This document shows, piece after piece, positions 36,756 to 48,683 of a stretch of 64,000 bases of DNA. The DNA comes from Mytilinidion resinicola. Its lineage: Eukaryota > Ascomycota > Dothideomycetes > Mytilinidiales > Mytilinidiaceae. The stretch is taken from assembly GCF_010093595.1 (NCBI RefSeq), contig NW_022985439.1, forward strand, positions 2,810,479 through 2,874,478, written 5' to 3'. The notes below the pieces were generated by a model that searched no databases, was not told where the DNA came from, and saw only the letters and a program-made list of their open reading frames with translations. The position numbers and the translations under genes were made by a program. Position 1 is the stretch's first letter. Each line of letters begins with the position of its first letter.

Positions 36756-37037
36756 TTAGATATAGACCTAGATAAGCTCCGTGCCCTATATGTGGGTCCC
36801 ATTATGGGACTACACGGGTTCGAAAGTCACGTGCTGACACGTAATCCTGTGTAGAATATTATTCCAACTTTTGGTTACTGCCTGTGTTGAAAATAATCTA
36901 GAAACCCAATAGCAACTATCATATATGTCACAATTAGACTTCCCTCTTTGTGTCTGGTGTCACATTCAGCCGGTCTACTTTGAGACTAGCTTACGAAGCG
37001 CGTTCCCCTCGTGCTAACGCGTTTCCCTAGTCTCTTT

Positions 37038-39034
37038 TCAATTGACTTCCAGCTTGCCTACCACTGATGGCACTTCTTCAGCATCGCTCGTGTCTTCCAA
37101 TGCCTTCTCTGCGGCCTCTTCACGTTTAGCGAAATACCGGATGATGAAAATACTGCTAAACTCTAGAATACTCAATCCGCTCATCACGCTGAAGCCCAGG
37201 TGGAACTTAGGGGCATATTTGCCAACATCGAGGATGAGAACTGTCACGGTTAGCTGAAACCCTCCAAAGTACCGCAGAGAAATCCTTACGAGGCACCCAA
37301 GCGATGAAGGCTTGACCAAATGTCTGCGCCACACCAATAACGATCGCTCGCTCTTCCATGTCGTTGTGCATGATCTCAATCGCCCAAGCCTGTGCAGACA
37401 TTAGCAATGACAGACTCTCGGCCCTCTCGGGACTTCTTCGACTTGGAACGGCCTTGCTACTTACGTATAGGACTGGCCAGAAACCCCAAGAAGCAGCGTT
37501 AATGAGATATCCGAAAAAGGTCGCGCCATAACCTGGTTGTGATGCAACAGTCACCATACCGACAAAGTTCAAGACCTAATGGCAGCGTCAGTGTGCTAGG
37601 AAGCATTTTCACCCTTCAAACTTACAGCTGGTACAACCAAGACCTGCCATCTTTTTCCAATGCCGTCAGATATCCACGCGTACCCTAAGGTGAAGACGAG
37701 ACCAACGGCTTGTCCTGCCGTTGGGAAGAGATTTATCTGATACACGCTAAAACGATCGAGGGATTTTAGCCAAACCGAGAAGTAGTTGAGAGGCTGAGTA
37801 ACCACGCAGTGATTTCTGGCGCATCGGTCAATAGCCTACTCACCAAAGCGAAACTCTTTGACTTACATGAGAGTGAATGTGAAGACATAGATCGGCCAAT
37901 GGGTCAGGATCTTCTTTACTTTCGCCCACGACAGCGGCACCGGTTTCCTCCGTTCAATCTTCGACATTCGAGCAACGTGTAGCTCACGCTCCTCGGGACG
38001 CATCCATTTTGCCCGAGTAGAGTAAGGATTGTCCGGTATAGCGAAAAATCCCCATATCGGATCCCAGATGGAGATAATGCCACAGAAAATGAACAACCAT
38101 CGCCATCCCGCTAGCCCAGCTGTCCCGTTCATTCCTCGATATATTCCGGCTTGGAGGTAACCGCTGAACATGCTGGCCGCATAACTGGCGGAATAAAATA
38201 TGGCGATGCGCTTGCTAAGCTCTATGGGTTTAATCTCAATTTTTCGTCTCTTCCGAGGATATCTTTAGAATACTCACCTCTAGGCGTATACCAGCTTCCC
38301 ATCAGGGTCAATACACCAACTGCGAACGGACTTTCTAGCATTCCCAAAAGGAACCTGAGGGCGAATACCGTCTTTACATTTGGTACGGCCGCGAAACAGA
38401 ATGTCAAGATAGACCACAGAAGCTCAACGATTGGCAGATAGAGAGAAGGCCGAACTGCGCGAAAATGGTCAGTTTATCAATCAATTGCGGCACTCTAAGC
38501 TCGAACGCGGAATTCACCTCTTGTGAGTAAGAACTGAGACGGGATCTGGCCAACGAGGTACCCGCAAGTGAAGTAAGTCGAGAGAAGATTGTATTCCCTG
38601 CCATGAAAATGCAGGTCCTCCTTCATACCGCTAACATAGGCATTGGCTGCAGTTTACAAAGTCAGCATTGAATTGTCCATGTCCGTGCGCAAAGATCGAT
38701 CCGAAGAGGGTACTGACTGATGTTGGACGAATCCAATAATCGGACAAAGTATCCAAACGTCGCCCAGCTCCTGTAAGCCGTTAGTACAAAGCTTCTACTA
38801 ACAGCAGCGTCGATGTGACGATAAATGCCACAACAAATGGATGTGTGCATACATGATATACCAATCGAGCTTCTGGATCAACTTTCTCTCTTCTTTGGTC
38901 CTATGACCTCCGTCCCAGATCACTTCCTGGACCTTCTCCCATCTCGTGCGTGGAGTATTATCATTCGTTGGAACCTTGGAGATGGCAGCCTCCTGCACGG
39001 CATCAACAGCCGCAGATTTAGGGTCTAACGCCAT
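37038..39034 (-). CDS. MFS transporter, DAL5/anion:cation symporter (allantoate/pantothenate-type) family
   Basis: Nine exons (39034-38853, 38770-38718, 38646-38518, 38454-38278, 38221-37867, 37815-37626, 37575-37465, 37389-37290 and 37240-37038) give 499 residues. The cytoplasmic N-terminus ends KLIQKLDWYIM, followed by SWATFGYFVRLLDSSNITNA, the usual first-helix DxxN region. Further landmarks are YLVGQIPSQFLLTR, FLLGMLESPFAVG, GYLQAGIYRGMNG, WRWLFIFCGIISI, then the large central loop and the second six helices (LKSLDRFSVYQINLFPT, GFWPVLYAWAIE, GVAQTFGQAFIAWVP). The acceptor of intron 5 was set at CGCCAG (37816) to keep frame. The family takes up organic acids and vitamins with protons across the plasma membrane. 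It may import the substrate of the surrounding oxygenases. Confidence 0.9.
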
Positions 39035-39587
39035 TGTTGTATCACTATTTTCTTGCGGAATGAAAGTCACCAGATGCAGAACATGCAAAGAATGCAAGCC
39101 ACTGTGTTGGTCGAACCGGATACCTGGGACCAGGACACCACTTTTATACCAGTTGCGCCTTCGGTGGGCCTTTGTAGATACCTCTTCTGGTAATCCCCGA
39201 GCGATCACGGTCTTTGAAAACCTGGACGTACCGCTCAATATAGTACGAAATGGCGACATTTGTTGGAACTGCCTGGGAGTAGACCAAACCCACGTGTCGA
39301 ACCCACTTTTACCTGCAGAAAGTGGTCCCGGGACTTTGTTACGTCGCGTGGATAAGAAATCCGAGTCAGATTGCCGTATTTTCCGGGTTGGCAGTGTCAG
39401 GAGAACAGGTGGTACTGATTGACTCCAATTTTGGGAGCTTCTTGGTCTATTGGGACGTAATGTCGAAGCGTTTAACTACCAAATCACGGTCAGAAGACGA
39501 CACTCGCGGATTTTCTTGACGCGTCATTTCGAAGAGCCATTGAAATAGGCTCTTCATCACGATACAGATTTCCTCGTTCCATTTGCT
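39035..39587. promoter_or_regulatory. Upstream region of the DAL5-type transporter
   Basis: 553 bp between two minus-strand genes. A short inverted repeat near 39530-39552 (GAAGAGCCATTGAAATAGGCTCTTC: arms GAAGAGCC / GGCTCTTC) could act as a terminator-like or regulatory hairpin. Nothing else was recognised. Confidence 0.35.
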
Positions 39588-41202
39588 CTAATCTTCTACG
39601 TAAACCTCATATTTATATCGACTTCCGACATGGTCATCCCTCAATCGAGCCTGGCCAGCGCCATAGAATCTTTCGCGGACCGTTCCTGACTCTCCCTTCT
39701 CGGCATACCTCCCCCTCTGTCTAAGAACAGGTACTAGAAGGTCGACCAAATCCTCGAAGCTACCAGGAGACGTAACGTGCCCGACGTTGAAACCGTCCAA
39801 ATCCGCGACATCCATCCACTCCTCCAAAACATCTGCCACGCGCTCAGCCGAGCCCACAGGAACAGGTCCATTACCGCCGATAGAGACTGCTTTGCCGATA
39901 TTCCGCGGTGTCCAAGCCGGTATGTCATTGCCATGGTACTTGAGACTGTCCACGAGCGAATGGACGCGACTGTCCACTTGGACGTCGCCTGGCGTGATCT
40001 CAACATCAAGATCCGTTTTGCTCAAATCTATACCAACGTTTCCTGAATAGAACGCGAGACCACCTTCAACGCTTGCATATTTCAACGCTTCCTCATACTT
40101 GGCTTTAGCTTCTTCATCAGTGCGCCCTATGACGGGAGTAATGACCGCGAATACTTTTACGCTTTTAGGATCGCGACCAAGTGCAGCCGCTCTAGCCCTG
40201 ATGTTTGCGACTCGGGGCGCCAAGATGTGCGGAGAAGGGGCCGCTACGAAGACCCCTTCTGCGTGTGTTGAAGCGAACTCCATTCCTGCGCTAGATGTTC
40301 CTGCTTGGAACAGAAAAGGAGTTCTTTGAGGGGACGGATCCAAAATATGAGGCGCGTCGAGTTTGAAAGTTGCGGACCTGTGATGGATGAATCGGATGCG
40401 GTCGAAATCGGCATAAACCTCGCTTTCCGCATCTTCTTTCAGCGCGTCTTCCGCCCAAGAACCTTCCCAGATTCTGAATCTTCGTGAGTTCTTTGGTGCT
40501 TCATTGCTCAATTTCGTTTTCTCAGAAGCGCTTACTTATAAAGAAGGCGCAAGTATTCGTCCGCAATTTCATATCTCTTATCATGCTCGACAAAAGGCAA
40601 ACCAACCTATCACCGGTCAGGTTATTGATCAAAGGGATGGTTGAAGAGGCTTACAGCATCTGCCGCCGACTGTTTGAAGGATGTCACTATATTCCATCCA
40701 AATCGTCCCTTCGTAAGATGGTCCAGCGTCGAGAATCGCTTCGCAACCACAAATGGGGCCTCATAGCTGGTACTTGTCGTGATGGCAAACCCCAGATTCT
40801 TGGTTACCGCAGCCATCGCAGTGATAGGCTACTTCGCATGAATAATCAGTATTGAACATGCTGATTATGATTTTGGAAAAAAACACTGACAGCAGCTGGG
40901 TCACCCATTGGATACTGGCAGGCCGTCCGCACAGTCGGCTCAGCACTCCCCTTGTACACGTCATGTTGGCCATACGTGTCGGCAAGGAATAGAGTGTTGA
41001 TATCTCCCCGTTCGAGGAGCTGCGCCAGGTCCGTCCAGTATGTGAGATCGCGCCGCTTGTCCTTATTCCGGTCGCCTTTTCGTCGCCACTGCCCGAAGCT
41101 CAGATGGCTCGGTGTAAACATGTCGAAGGCATTGATGAAGATTCTCTTCTTGAGCAATTCTTGGTCCCGAGGACATGGAGCCGCAGCATGCTGATCAGCC
41201 AT
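39588..41202 (-). CDS. FMN-dependent monooxygenase, NtaA/SnaA/DszA (luciferase-like) family
   Basis: Four exons (41202-40891, 40828-40655, 40606-40536 and 40473-39588) encode 480 residues. Landmarks of the nitrilotriacetate-monooxygenase branch of the bacterial-luciferase fold are present: RIFINAFDMFTPSHLSFGQW, WTDLAQLLERGDINTLFLAD, PTVRTACQYPMGDPAA, TSTSYEAPFVVAKRFSTLDH, GRFGWNIVTSF, RYEIADEYLRLLYKIWEGSW, HHRSATFKLDAP, PFLFQAGTSSAGMEFA and HAEGVFVAAPSP. These enzymes need reduced FMN from a partner reductase to oxidise sulphur- or nitrogen-containing compounds or remote C-H bonds. The partner is not seen in this window. The gene is divergent from the second Baeyer-Villiger monooxygenase. Confidence 0.92.
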
Positions 41203-41792
41203 GATAGGACTCCGGTGGTGTTTGAAGCAGTCGAAACTTTTTTGGACTGAAATCCAAGACTGGAACGCTGCCCAGGCCCCCACGAGTCAAGACCAGGCAG
41301 ATTGGACGGAACTCGGCACCTGTCGCAGGTTAGTTGTCGATGATGTTGCTCTTGAGCTCCACGGTGGTTGACGATATATATACCCGGCGTCGCGTGCTCA
41401 AAGCTACATGAGTCGTGCAGCTCCACCCCAGCAACAACACCAAGTGCGGGAGCCCCTCACCAACAAACCGTCCACGAACGTTGCGATGTCGCTTTATCCA
41501 ACGCCCGCTTATCGGTTCCGCGACGCGCATCCTGACAGCTAACAGGCCCCACTTGGACCAGAGAATTGGAGTCTCCGCGTTTCGTTTCGGACCATTCCAT
41601 CAAGCTGCATGATCGCGAGCTTCACACAATCGTGATCCACAATGGCATGAGATGTACGCCATGCAGCGAAAGTGGGGGGAAGGTTTTGTAAGCTTGCTTT
41701 TGAGGACTTCAGAATAAAATCATATTGCCGGCATAGCACCTCCAGTGTTTACGGTCGTCTCCGGGGACTCCAAAAATCAAGACACCATCACC
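41203..41792. promoter_or_regulatory. Divergent promoter, NtaA-type / second Baeyer-Villiger gene
   Basis: 590 bp separate the divergent starts of two oxygenases, so shared control is likely. A TATATATA tract (41372-41383) lies about 175 bp upstream of the minus-strand gene. No specific operator was identified. Confidence 0.4.
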
Positions 41793-43807
41793 ATGTCTCA
41801 GTCTCAATCTCGTCTTGGGGGCATCCTGCAGCACCTTTCACCTAGCTCTGGCACACCCCACATTGTGATTGAAGACAAAGCAGAGATATCAGCACCCAGC
41901 GATGCTCCGGAGCCGCCACCTCTCAGGACTGTCTGGCCGCCTCTAGAACTAGAAGACCATCCCATCGATGAAGTGCGCCCGTTGCGAGTCGTGGTTGTGG
42001 GTGGAGGGATTACCGGGATCATGGCGAGCATATTTCTCCCCGCAAAAGTCCCCAAAATCGATCTTGTCATCTACGAACGACAATCAGATATCGTATGCGC
42101 TTACCGCCCCGATTCAAATGACGTGCACTGAATCTGAATCTAGGGCGGAGTGTGGAACGCGAATATCTATCCCGGAGTGCGCTGCGATGTGCCCGCACAT
42201 GCATATCAAGCTACCTTCGACGCCAATACGGACTGGAGTGAAGCGTATGCACAAGGCGCCGAAATCAAACAGTACTGGAAAAATATCGTCGCAAAGTACG
42301 ACGTCGCGAAGTATATCCACCTTAACACACGCGTGACCGGCGCCGAGTGGTCTGAAGAAAAGGGGAAGTGGCGGGTCGGCGTGCAATCCAGCAGCGGAGA
42401 CTCCATTGATGAAGCTGATTTTTTGATCACGGCCACCGGCCACTTCAGCGACCCCATATTACCCACATATCCAGGAATGAACGAGTATAAAGGCCACTTA
42501 CGACATAGTTCGAATTGGGATCCAAATTTTGATCCTAAGGGAAAGAGGATCGCGGTGATAGGGTGAGTTTTCCGCTTGAATCTTTATATTCTATCATGAT
42601 CCTAAAGATGCGATTGCAGCAACGGTGCATCTGGCATACAAGTCCTCCCACCGCTCCAAAAGGTTGCAGCACACATTGACCACTATGCTCGGAGCAAGAC
42701 CTGGGTAGCCGCTCCAATCGGAGGCGAAGATCTCGAACAGTTCGTCCGTGACAACATCGATCAAGCTAAGCAAAGCCCGGAAGAGTATCTCGCATTCCGC
42801 AAGGCATTAGAGTCGCGGCTATTCAGTCGATACGGAGGCTTTTTTGAGAAGAGCGAAAAGAGTGCCATTGCAAGGGCCGCGATCACCAAGTTGATGGCGA
42901 ACCGCTTGGGCGACCGCAATGATCTCTTAGACGCCATCATCCCCAACTTCTCGCCCAATTGCCGTAGATTGACTCCTGGTCCTGGGTATCTTGAGGCTGT
43001 TGCCGCAGAAAATGTGGAGTATGTTCCAACTCCGATCGAAAGGTTTACTGCCACAGGTATCGTGACCACCGACGGTAAAATCCCATAATATCACCCTAAA
43101 CTCCGACAAACCGTGCTAATTCCCCACCAGGCATTCAGAGAAACGTCGACGCAGTCATCTGCAGCACTGGCCACGATATCAGCTTCAGCGTTGCATTCCC
43201 CATCCACGCTCACGGCACCGATCTCCAAGCGGCCTGGCGACCTGGCGGCAACCCAGGCTTCCCAGATTCATATCTCAGTTTCGCTGCTCCAAACTTCCCA
43301 AATTTGCTCTTCATCCTTGGTCCAAACTCCACCGGCCCCGCCGGCACGCTCTGCCACTCCGTGGAAAACCAACTAACCTACACAGCTAAAGTCTTGCGGA
43401 AGATAAGTAGTCAAGGCATTCGCAGCATGGCACCCTCACAGGCCGCAACAACAGACTTCAGAGCGTATTGTGAGAGTTTCTTCCCGCAGACGGTGATGAG
43501 TCAGCACTGCTCCAGCTGGTACAACGGCGGGATTAAGGGGGGAAGAATTCACGGGGTATGGCCAGGGAGCGCAACGCACGTGAATCAAGTGAGGCGAGAG
43601 CCGAGATGGGAAGATTGGGAGTATACGTATATAAACAAGCAAGGGAATCGATTCGGATGGTTAGGAAATGGATGGAGTGAGAAGGACGTTCTAGCCCAGA
43701 ATGGGGTCGACGCATTGACAACGGATCTGACACCATGGCTGCAGAAGGAGGCGGTTGAGGGAAAGGTGGACGTCAAAGGGTATCATGAGAATTGGTGGGA
43801 TGCGTAG
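41793..43807 (+). CDS. Second Baeyer-Villiger-type flavin monooxygenase
   Basis: Four exons (41793-42092, 42144-42562, 42620-43074 and 43131-43807) encode 616 residues. The upstream open stretch lacks an ATG, so MSQSQSRLGGILQ is the start. Motifs are VVVVGGGITGIMASIFL (FAD), GGVWNANIYPGVRCDVPAH, the fingerprint-like YKGHLRHSSNWD, and IAVIGNGASGIQVLPPL (NADPH, split by intron 2). Further on come DAVICSTGHDISF, GPNSTGPAGT and QHCSSWYNG. The fingerprint has Tyr for the first Phe and Leu-Arg before His, so it belongs to a more distant Baeyer-Villiger/steroid-monooxygenase-like branch. It would oxidise a ketone with NADPH and O2. Confidence 0.93.
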
Positions 43808-43859
43808 AGTCCTAAATACAGAGAAGGGCGCCTCGTCTACTCGTTTCTTTCTATGGACG

Positions 43860-45314
43860 CTAAAGGCTATTCTCGACTTGAATCTGCCATAACGAAACGC
43901 GAGAAGCTACCTGATGCGAAAATTCCAGAACACGGACTGCATCGCCGTGAGACTGGATAACAGTATTGGCGTCCAATAACTCTTTGGTGACTTGAAGATC
44001 GTACGGAGCATGCAGGTGCGCCACGGCCTTCCAGGATCGAGTCACCTTAGGCTCCAGCGGTAAGTCCCAGTTGCCTCTCCAGGTTATTCTAGCAGGTCTG
44101 CAATTTTTAGACGCCTGGTATCGGAAAACACAGGCTAATGCTCTCCCGCCATTCCATAGTTCCATGTTCTCCAACTTAGGCATTTTCTTGGCAGCCTCCG
44201 CTGCTATTTGAAGCAGATCGTTGATGTTCGCTAAATCCCCATCGGGTGTCAGCTGGCGAGAGGTAAGAGTGAGTGACACGAGCTCTTTCCACGCCTAGTT
44301 TGATTGACGTGTGTCTAAGAAGAACATGGCGTCCATGATAAATGCCGCTGAAAGATGTTCAAGAGTAAGACTAGCTTCTGCCAGGGCTCTAGTGACCCCA
44401 GAGTCTGCTGTCCGAACAGGCTCTGCAGGATCGCGCGATCCCTGGCCAATAGCAGTGTACTTGTCATTGAAATCTTCAAACACGACCATCTTCTTTAGGG
44501 CGTTCGGAACAAGGTATTCAAATAGCCACCGAAACCCTGTTAGATTTCAAGGGTTAGTAATGGTCTAAGGACTAAGGTTAACTTCTTCACAACTCACTCT
44601 GGTCAGATATTTACTGATCCAATCCATCCCATTCTCTCCAAGGTTCATAATGCATCTCTAAATTTGGAAAAAAGTTGATAAGTTCTTGAATAGTTCCCGG
44701 CTCCCATCCATGGCGGGTCTGGCGGCGCAGAAGAAGACTTGTTACGGCCGTGACTTTGGATAATTCTTGCCAGAAATCTGATGGAAACTCAATATCCTCA
44801 AACAATCTTTCGACGGAACACAAGGGCGGAAGGTAGACCTGAGTGCCATTGACCCAGCCATGAGGCGGATCATGAAAGCTGGAAAGCGGTTGCTCGCTCT
44901 CGAAGCTGTGTGCAATATCGGGTCCGAAATGTGCATTCTTGAAATGATGTTTCGAATCGCTGGGAGACTGCACGCTGATATCTAGGGTCAAACGGCCTTG
45001 GGGATTCCATTTGCCAAGAATGCGAAAGACACTTTTTATAGACCTTGAATGATTTCTGTGTTCTTTTCATTCCATTCATCCGTCTCTGTGTTCTCGCATT
45101 CCGAGCAATCGTACTCTTGAAGCTCTATGTAGAGCCAAATGTATTTCATATGACTTCTTTTTCGAGTTGCTATGTCGCTAAAGTCTGCGAGGCGTGGGAC
45201 CGTAAGTTTGAGGCGACTAAAATTTGGCTTTTCGATGACGGCCTGCGATTCTCGACAAACTGAGGCAAACTTAGCCACGTTGCCTCCCCCTTTTATCAGC
45301 GCGATGACGATCAT
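43860..45314 (-). pseudogene. F-box/DUF6546-like pseudogene
   Basis: Minus-strand pieces line up as one gene: FASVCRESQAVIEKPNFSRL, KYIWLYIELQEYDCSECENT, then after a one-base shift near 45035 (in CTATAAAAAGTG) VFRILGKWNPQGRLTLDISV, WREWDGLDQ, a TAA, and DQRFRWLFEY across an intron. Next come KMVVFEDFNDKY, a TAG after DTRQSN, and AWKELVSLTLTSRQL to the end at 43860. The layout matches the large ascomycete F-box/DUF6546-type family. With one frameshift and two stops it is inactive. The first stretch keeps an F-box-like C-end only. Confidence 0.7.
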
Positions 45315-45857
45315 CTCTCGGAGCTCAACAGCATGTGATGTCTAGAACATTTTGAAAGTCTGAGAAATTCCTGATGGCAATGGTGAAAGAAGAAGTAAAA
45401 ACGGAGGAAGGATCGAGGATCGAAGAATTCGGCCAGCTTATATGCGCTCGCACCTCGCTACCAAACTTGACTTTTACGTCGACTCATCGACCCAAACTTA
45501 GCCTTGAAGCCGCAACCCAGCTAGGATTGTTCGTAAAAGTATACATAGACTCTACTTTGACGTAGGCGTCTTTCAGTTTGTCGTCTTCGCATCGAGTTTT
45601 GTGTAGATGCCGCAGTTCACGTCGAGTTACGAACCTAGTTATGACGCGCCGGAAAGGAGGATACATGTTGTGCCCCAAGGCGAGTGCAGCAGCAATACCT
45701 CGATGATTTTCACATCTGCCACGCTTCTAGGGATTGATTTCGCGTCCGGGAAAATGAAGATAGGGGGAAGAGGATTGATTTGATCGCATCCATTCTCCTC
45801 TCGCCCTGACATCCAAACTTCGACCTCACAACGCTACCACAATCTTCTTTGTATGCA

Positions 45858-46130
45858 CAGCCCCTTCCTGCGTCCGGCGACCTAACTAGCGCGGAAAACA
45901 AGCCACAGACTCAGGCGTAATAGAGCAGTGATCATCGAACATAACAGCTGAGAGTACGGAGTTTTAGCAGATCCCGCCGAATGCCGCCGAATGCCGCCGA
46001 ATGCCGCCGAATGCCGGTAAGACTTGGTCTATAAAATGGCTTCCCCCGTGCCCCGCTCTAATTCTTCCTACCACCTATTTCGCTTGTGGTGTCGATTCCG
46101 CGCTAGGTCATCAGACGCAGGAAGGGGCTG
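45858..46130. repeat. Inverted-repeat element with copy-specific outer arms (family A, divergent copy)
   Basis: The left end CAGCCCCTTCCTGCGTC is repeated exactly, inverted, at the right end (46114-46130). Just inside, CCGGCGACCTAACTAGCGCGGAA on the left pairs with TGATGACCTAGCGCGGAA from the right. The inner motif (GTCCGGYGACC...AGCGC) is shared with the elements at 48911 and 53497, but the outer arm is not. Confidence 0.55.
45976..46015 (+). repeat. 10-bp tandem repeat, four copies
   Basis: GCCGAATGCC is repeated four times without error inside the inverted-repeat element. It is likely a slippage-prone minisatellite. Confidence 0.9.
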
Positions 46131-46763
46131 GGGATGTATGGGTGGTACGGACCCAAAACAACGCGTAAAGACGCGTTTTTAATCCGGTAATCCGATTGAG
46201 GCAATGGGATTGGGATGGAGAAGGGATGGAGACGGGATGGAGAAACTGAAATTAAATTGAACTGGCACATGCACATGATGCTTAAAACGACACTACATGC
46301 CTATGTAGATACAGATGACTCGTACGTAGGAGTGTATAGAGTGAGATGACGTCACGGAGCTTTGGTAGTTCACCTTCTGCGAAGGAATGACTGCGCCCTA
46401 AAACCTGGATCGGAGTACCATCCGTAGCTCCCCACCAGAAGATAGTTCCCGCAATCCGCCCAGCTCAATCTTTACGCACAAATTTCTCTTATGTATGGTG
46501 TGGAGGGTAAAAATCTGAAGAGACAAGAAAGAGGAGAGAGCGTTGGGGTGCGTACGACCTTGACTTAGCGGAGTCGTATGTAGCACGTGATTCAGAGGAT
46601 TCATGCTTTATTGGATGGCAAAATTCGCCTTCGCTATCTATCTAATCATGTTCGCTCACCCGACTGCGTTGCAGTCATCAGGACCATTCTAATATTTACA
46701 ACCGTGTAGAAAATGTTACACGGATATATACACACCTCATCTGACGTCCTCCGGCCTACCCAC

Positions 46764-48088
46764 TCACGGCAGATCACTCAAGGCAGGTATGATGACTTGC
46801 TTCACCAATGGCACGTCGGTGTCTCCAGATGGCGTCTCAGACAGTACGTAGCTTGTTTTGAAAGACCCAGCGGCCCAGGTGGTCCATCCGAGATAGACGT
46901 CGCTGTTGTCGCTATATACTCGTCAGTATATCGTCGCCAGATGCCACTTGAGCGGGACATTGCTTACTTCAGATAACTCAGCGTCTGCTTAAGATACGAG
47001 ATACAGGTCGAATCCTGTGGTCCACCACCAGTCTCCGACAAGAACACCTGGCGGTTCTGATCGCGAGCCCAGGTCGCAAGTGGAGCAAACGAGCCCTTGG
47101 TCGCGTTCGTGACGCATCCTGCATGCGTGCCTGTGGAGTCGGAGTCGAGGTATTGATGGACGTCAAAAACCAGATTCGTTTTGCTACCATCCACATTCTT
47201 GACAGCGGCGAGACCCCCTGAGTTCTCCGCGAAGCCGCCGGCAGCTTGGTGATTAGTACCCGGGAGTAAGATAATGTTGTCAGTGGCGCCAGCGTTGCGG
47301 ATGGCGGTCACGGCGGCCTGGACGGTTGTGACCCACGTCTCCATGCTTAGGTTATGAGGCTCGTTCATGGTGCCGAAGGCCACTTTCGATTGGGCTTTGT
47401 ACTTCTTGGCAATCTGGCTCCAGAGATCTGCGAATTGGTCATCTGTTGGTCCGCTGGGCGCACTCTGGCCGATGATCTTGCCGTCCCAGCGAGCGTAGTT
47501 GTGGAGATCGACGATGCACATTTTCGCACCAGCGTCGACGCAGCCTTGAACCAGCTTGTCGTAGGTGGCGATTCTACTCGCGTTGATAGTATTTCCCAAG
47601 TCGGTGACCAAGTACTGCCAGCTGACGGGAAGACGGAAGGCATTCAGGCCCTTGGAGACGAAGTGGGTCATCTGGTCGATACCAGTCTGGCCAGGAGGCG
47701 TTGCAGCAGAGGGGTCACAGTTTCCCTCGCCATCACAACCAAACTCGAAACCGGCAATGTTGATGCCACCATAGGTGACTGCTGTGCCTGTGAGTTGAGG
47801 GAGTGTCAGTTCTGTGGTATCTTTGTGGGTGTGCGCATGTATGCCAGTGCTTGGGGTGTCTCGATGTAATCTCGGAGAGATTGATAAGACTAAAGCTCTT
47901 CACTTTGGGCTATGTGGAAACTTGTTGAAGCACTTCACCTAGCGGCAGATAGGCGTACAGACAAGACAGTGCGTGCGATGAGTGTGTCATTTTTCACGCC
48001 CAGCATGCTAGCACGGCTGCTTACTTGACGTTGATAGCGGCAGCAAAACGGTCGCCACGAGAGCACTAACTTTGAGGGTGAACCTCAT
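46764..48088 (-). CDS. Secreted GH5 endo-beta-1,4-glucanase (cellulase)
   Basis: Three exons (48088-48025, 47787-46968 and 46911-46764) encode 343 residues. Exon 1 is just the signal peptide (MRFTLKVSALVATVLLPLS). The GH5 barrel starts VTYGGINIAGFEFGC, then GLNAFRLPVSWQYL, CIVDLHNYARW, the acid/base Glu in FGTMNEPHN, NLVFDVHQYLD, and the nucleophile Glu in VFLSETGGG. It ends with VYLGWTTWAAGSF. Both catalytic glutamates are present and there is no carbohydrate-binding module. It cleaves internal beta-1,4-glucosidic bonds of cellulose outside the cell. Intron 1 (47788-48024) is 237 bp because it contains a foldback element, separating the signal exon from the enzyme. Confidence 0.94.
47800..48007 (-). 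mobile_element. Foldback MITE F1, copy 4 (in GH5 intron, eroded)
   Basis: Inner blocks TTGGGCTATGTGGAAACTTG and GCGGCAGATAGGCGTACAG, and the end GTCATTTTTCACGCCCAGCATG, match the family. The other arm (GTGGGTGTGCGCATGTATG) is diverged. Splice sites flank it. Confidence 0.7.
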
Positions 48089-48367
48089 GACGAGAGTCGA
48101 TGGCAGGGAGCGTGAACTGAGTGATGGTTTGTAGCGGACAAAGGTGCGGGTGTTGGGGATACAAGAATGACTTCAAATTGGTGAATTCGAATAGCTTTTA
48201 GCGCATGGCGAAAAGCCGCGACGTTGTATTGGTGAACTCCATACACCCCTCTATCCTAAGCCGAGCAAAATGACTAGGGTCGTGGTCCGGTCGCGGTCCG
48301 TATGCTCCACCATGTCGTCGGCGCCTCCGCAATGTCACGTAAACAATGCAATTAAAGTGGTTAACTT

Positions 48368-48683
48368 GAGACATTGAAGGATTATTGACGTTAAGAATTT
48401 GCGATCTGGGTCTCGTGAATGGAAGCGTAGCTTTGTGTGCCGCAATGTGAGTCGTGTTCATGAATCACCGTCCCGGTCATGGAGGATTCTCAACCTTGGA
48501 ACATACGATGCGGTTAGAGAGAAGAACTCGAGATGTTGAAGGATTGAAGAATTATTGACGGTAAGATTTTGCGATGCGGGTCTCGTAATCTAAAGCTTTG
48601 TGCCGCAATGTGAGTCGTGTTCATGAATCACCCGTCCCGGTCATGGAGGAGGATGCTGAATCCTAGAACATACGATGCAATAT
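48368..48683 (+). repeat. Tandem duplication of ~150 bp
   Basis: 48368-48515 and 48530-48683 are near copies. They share CCGCAATGTGAGTCGTGTTC, GAATCACCGTCCCGGTCATG (with small indels) and GAACATACGATGC. Non-coding, upstream of the GH5 gene. Confidence 0.8.

Larger units (their letters stand above)
45315..46763. other. Gene-free stretch with repeats
   Basis: 1449 bp without a convincing gene. It contains an inverted-repeat element (45858-46130) and a GGGATGGAGA-type triple repeat near 46208-46245. Confidence 0.4.

Noticed and set aside
45976..46015. Short tandem units considered as a CRISPR-like array
   Set aside because: Units are directly adjacent with no spacers, and the genome is eukaryotic.
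47354..47869. 171-residue plus-strand frame opposite GH5
   Set aside because: Shadow of the cellulase; the catalytic motifs are in the minus frame.
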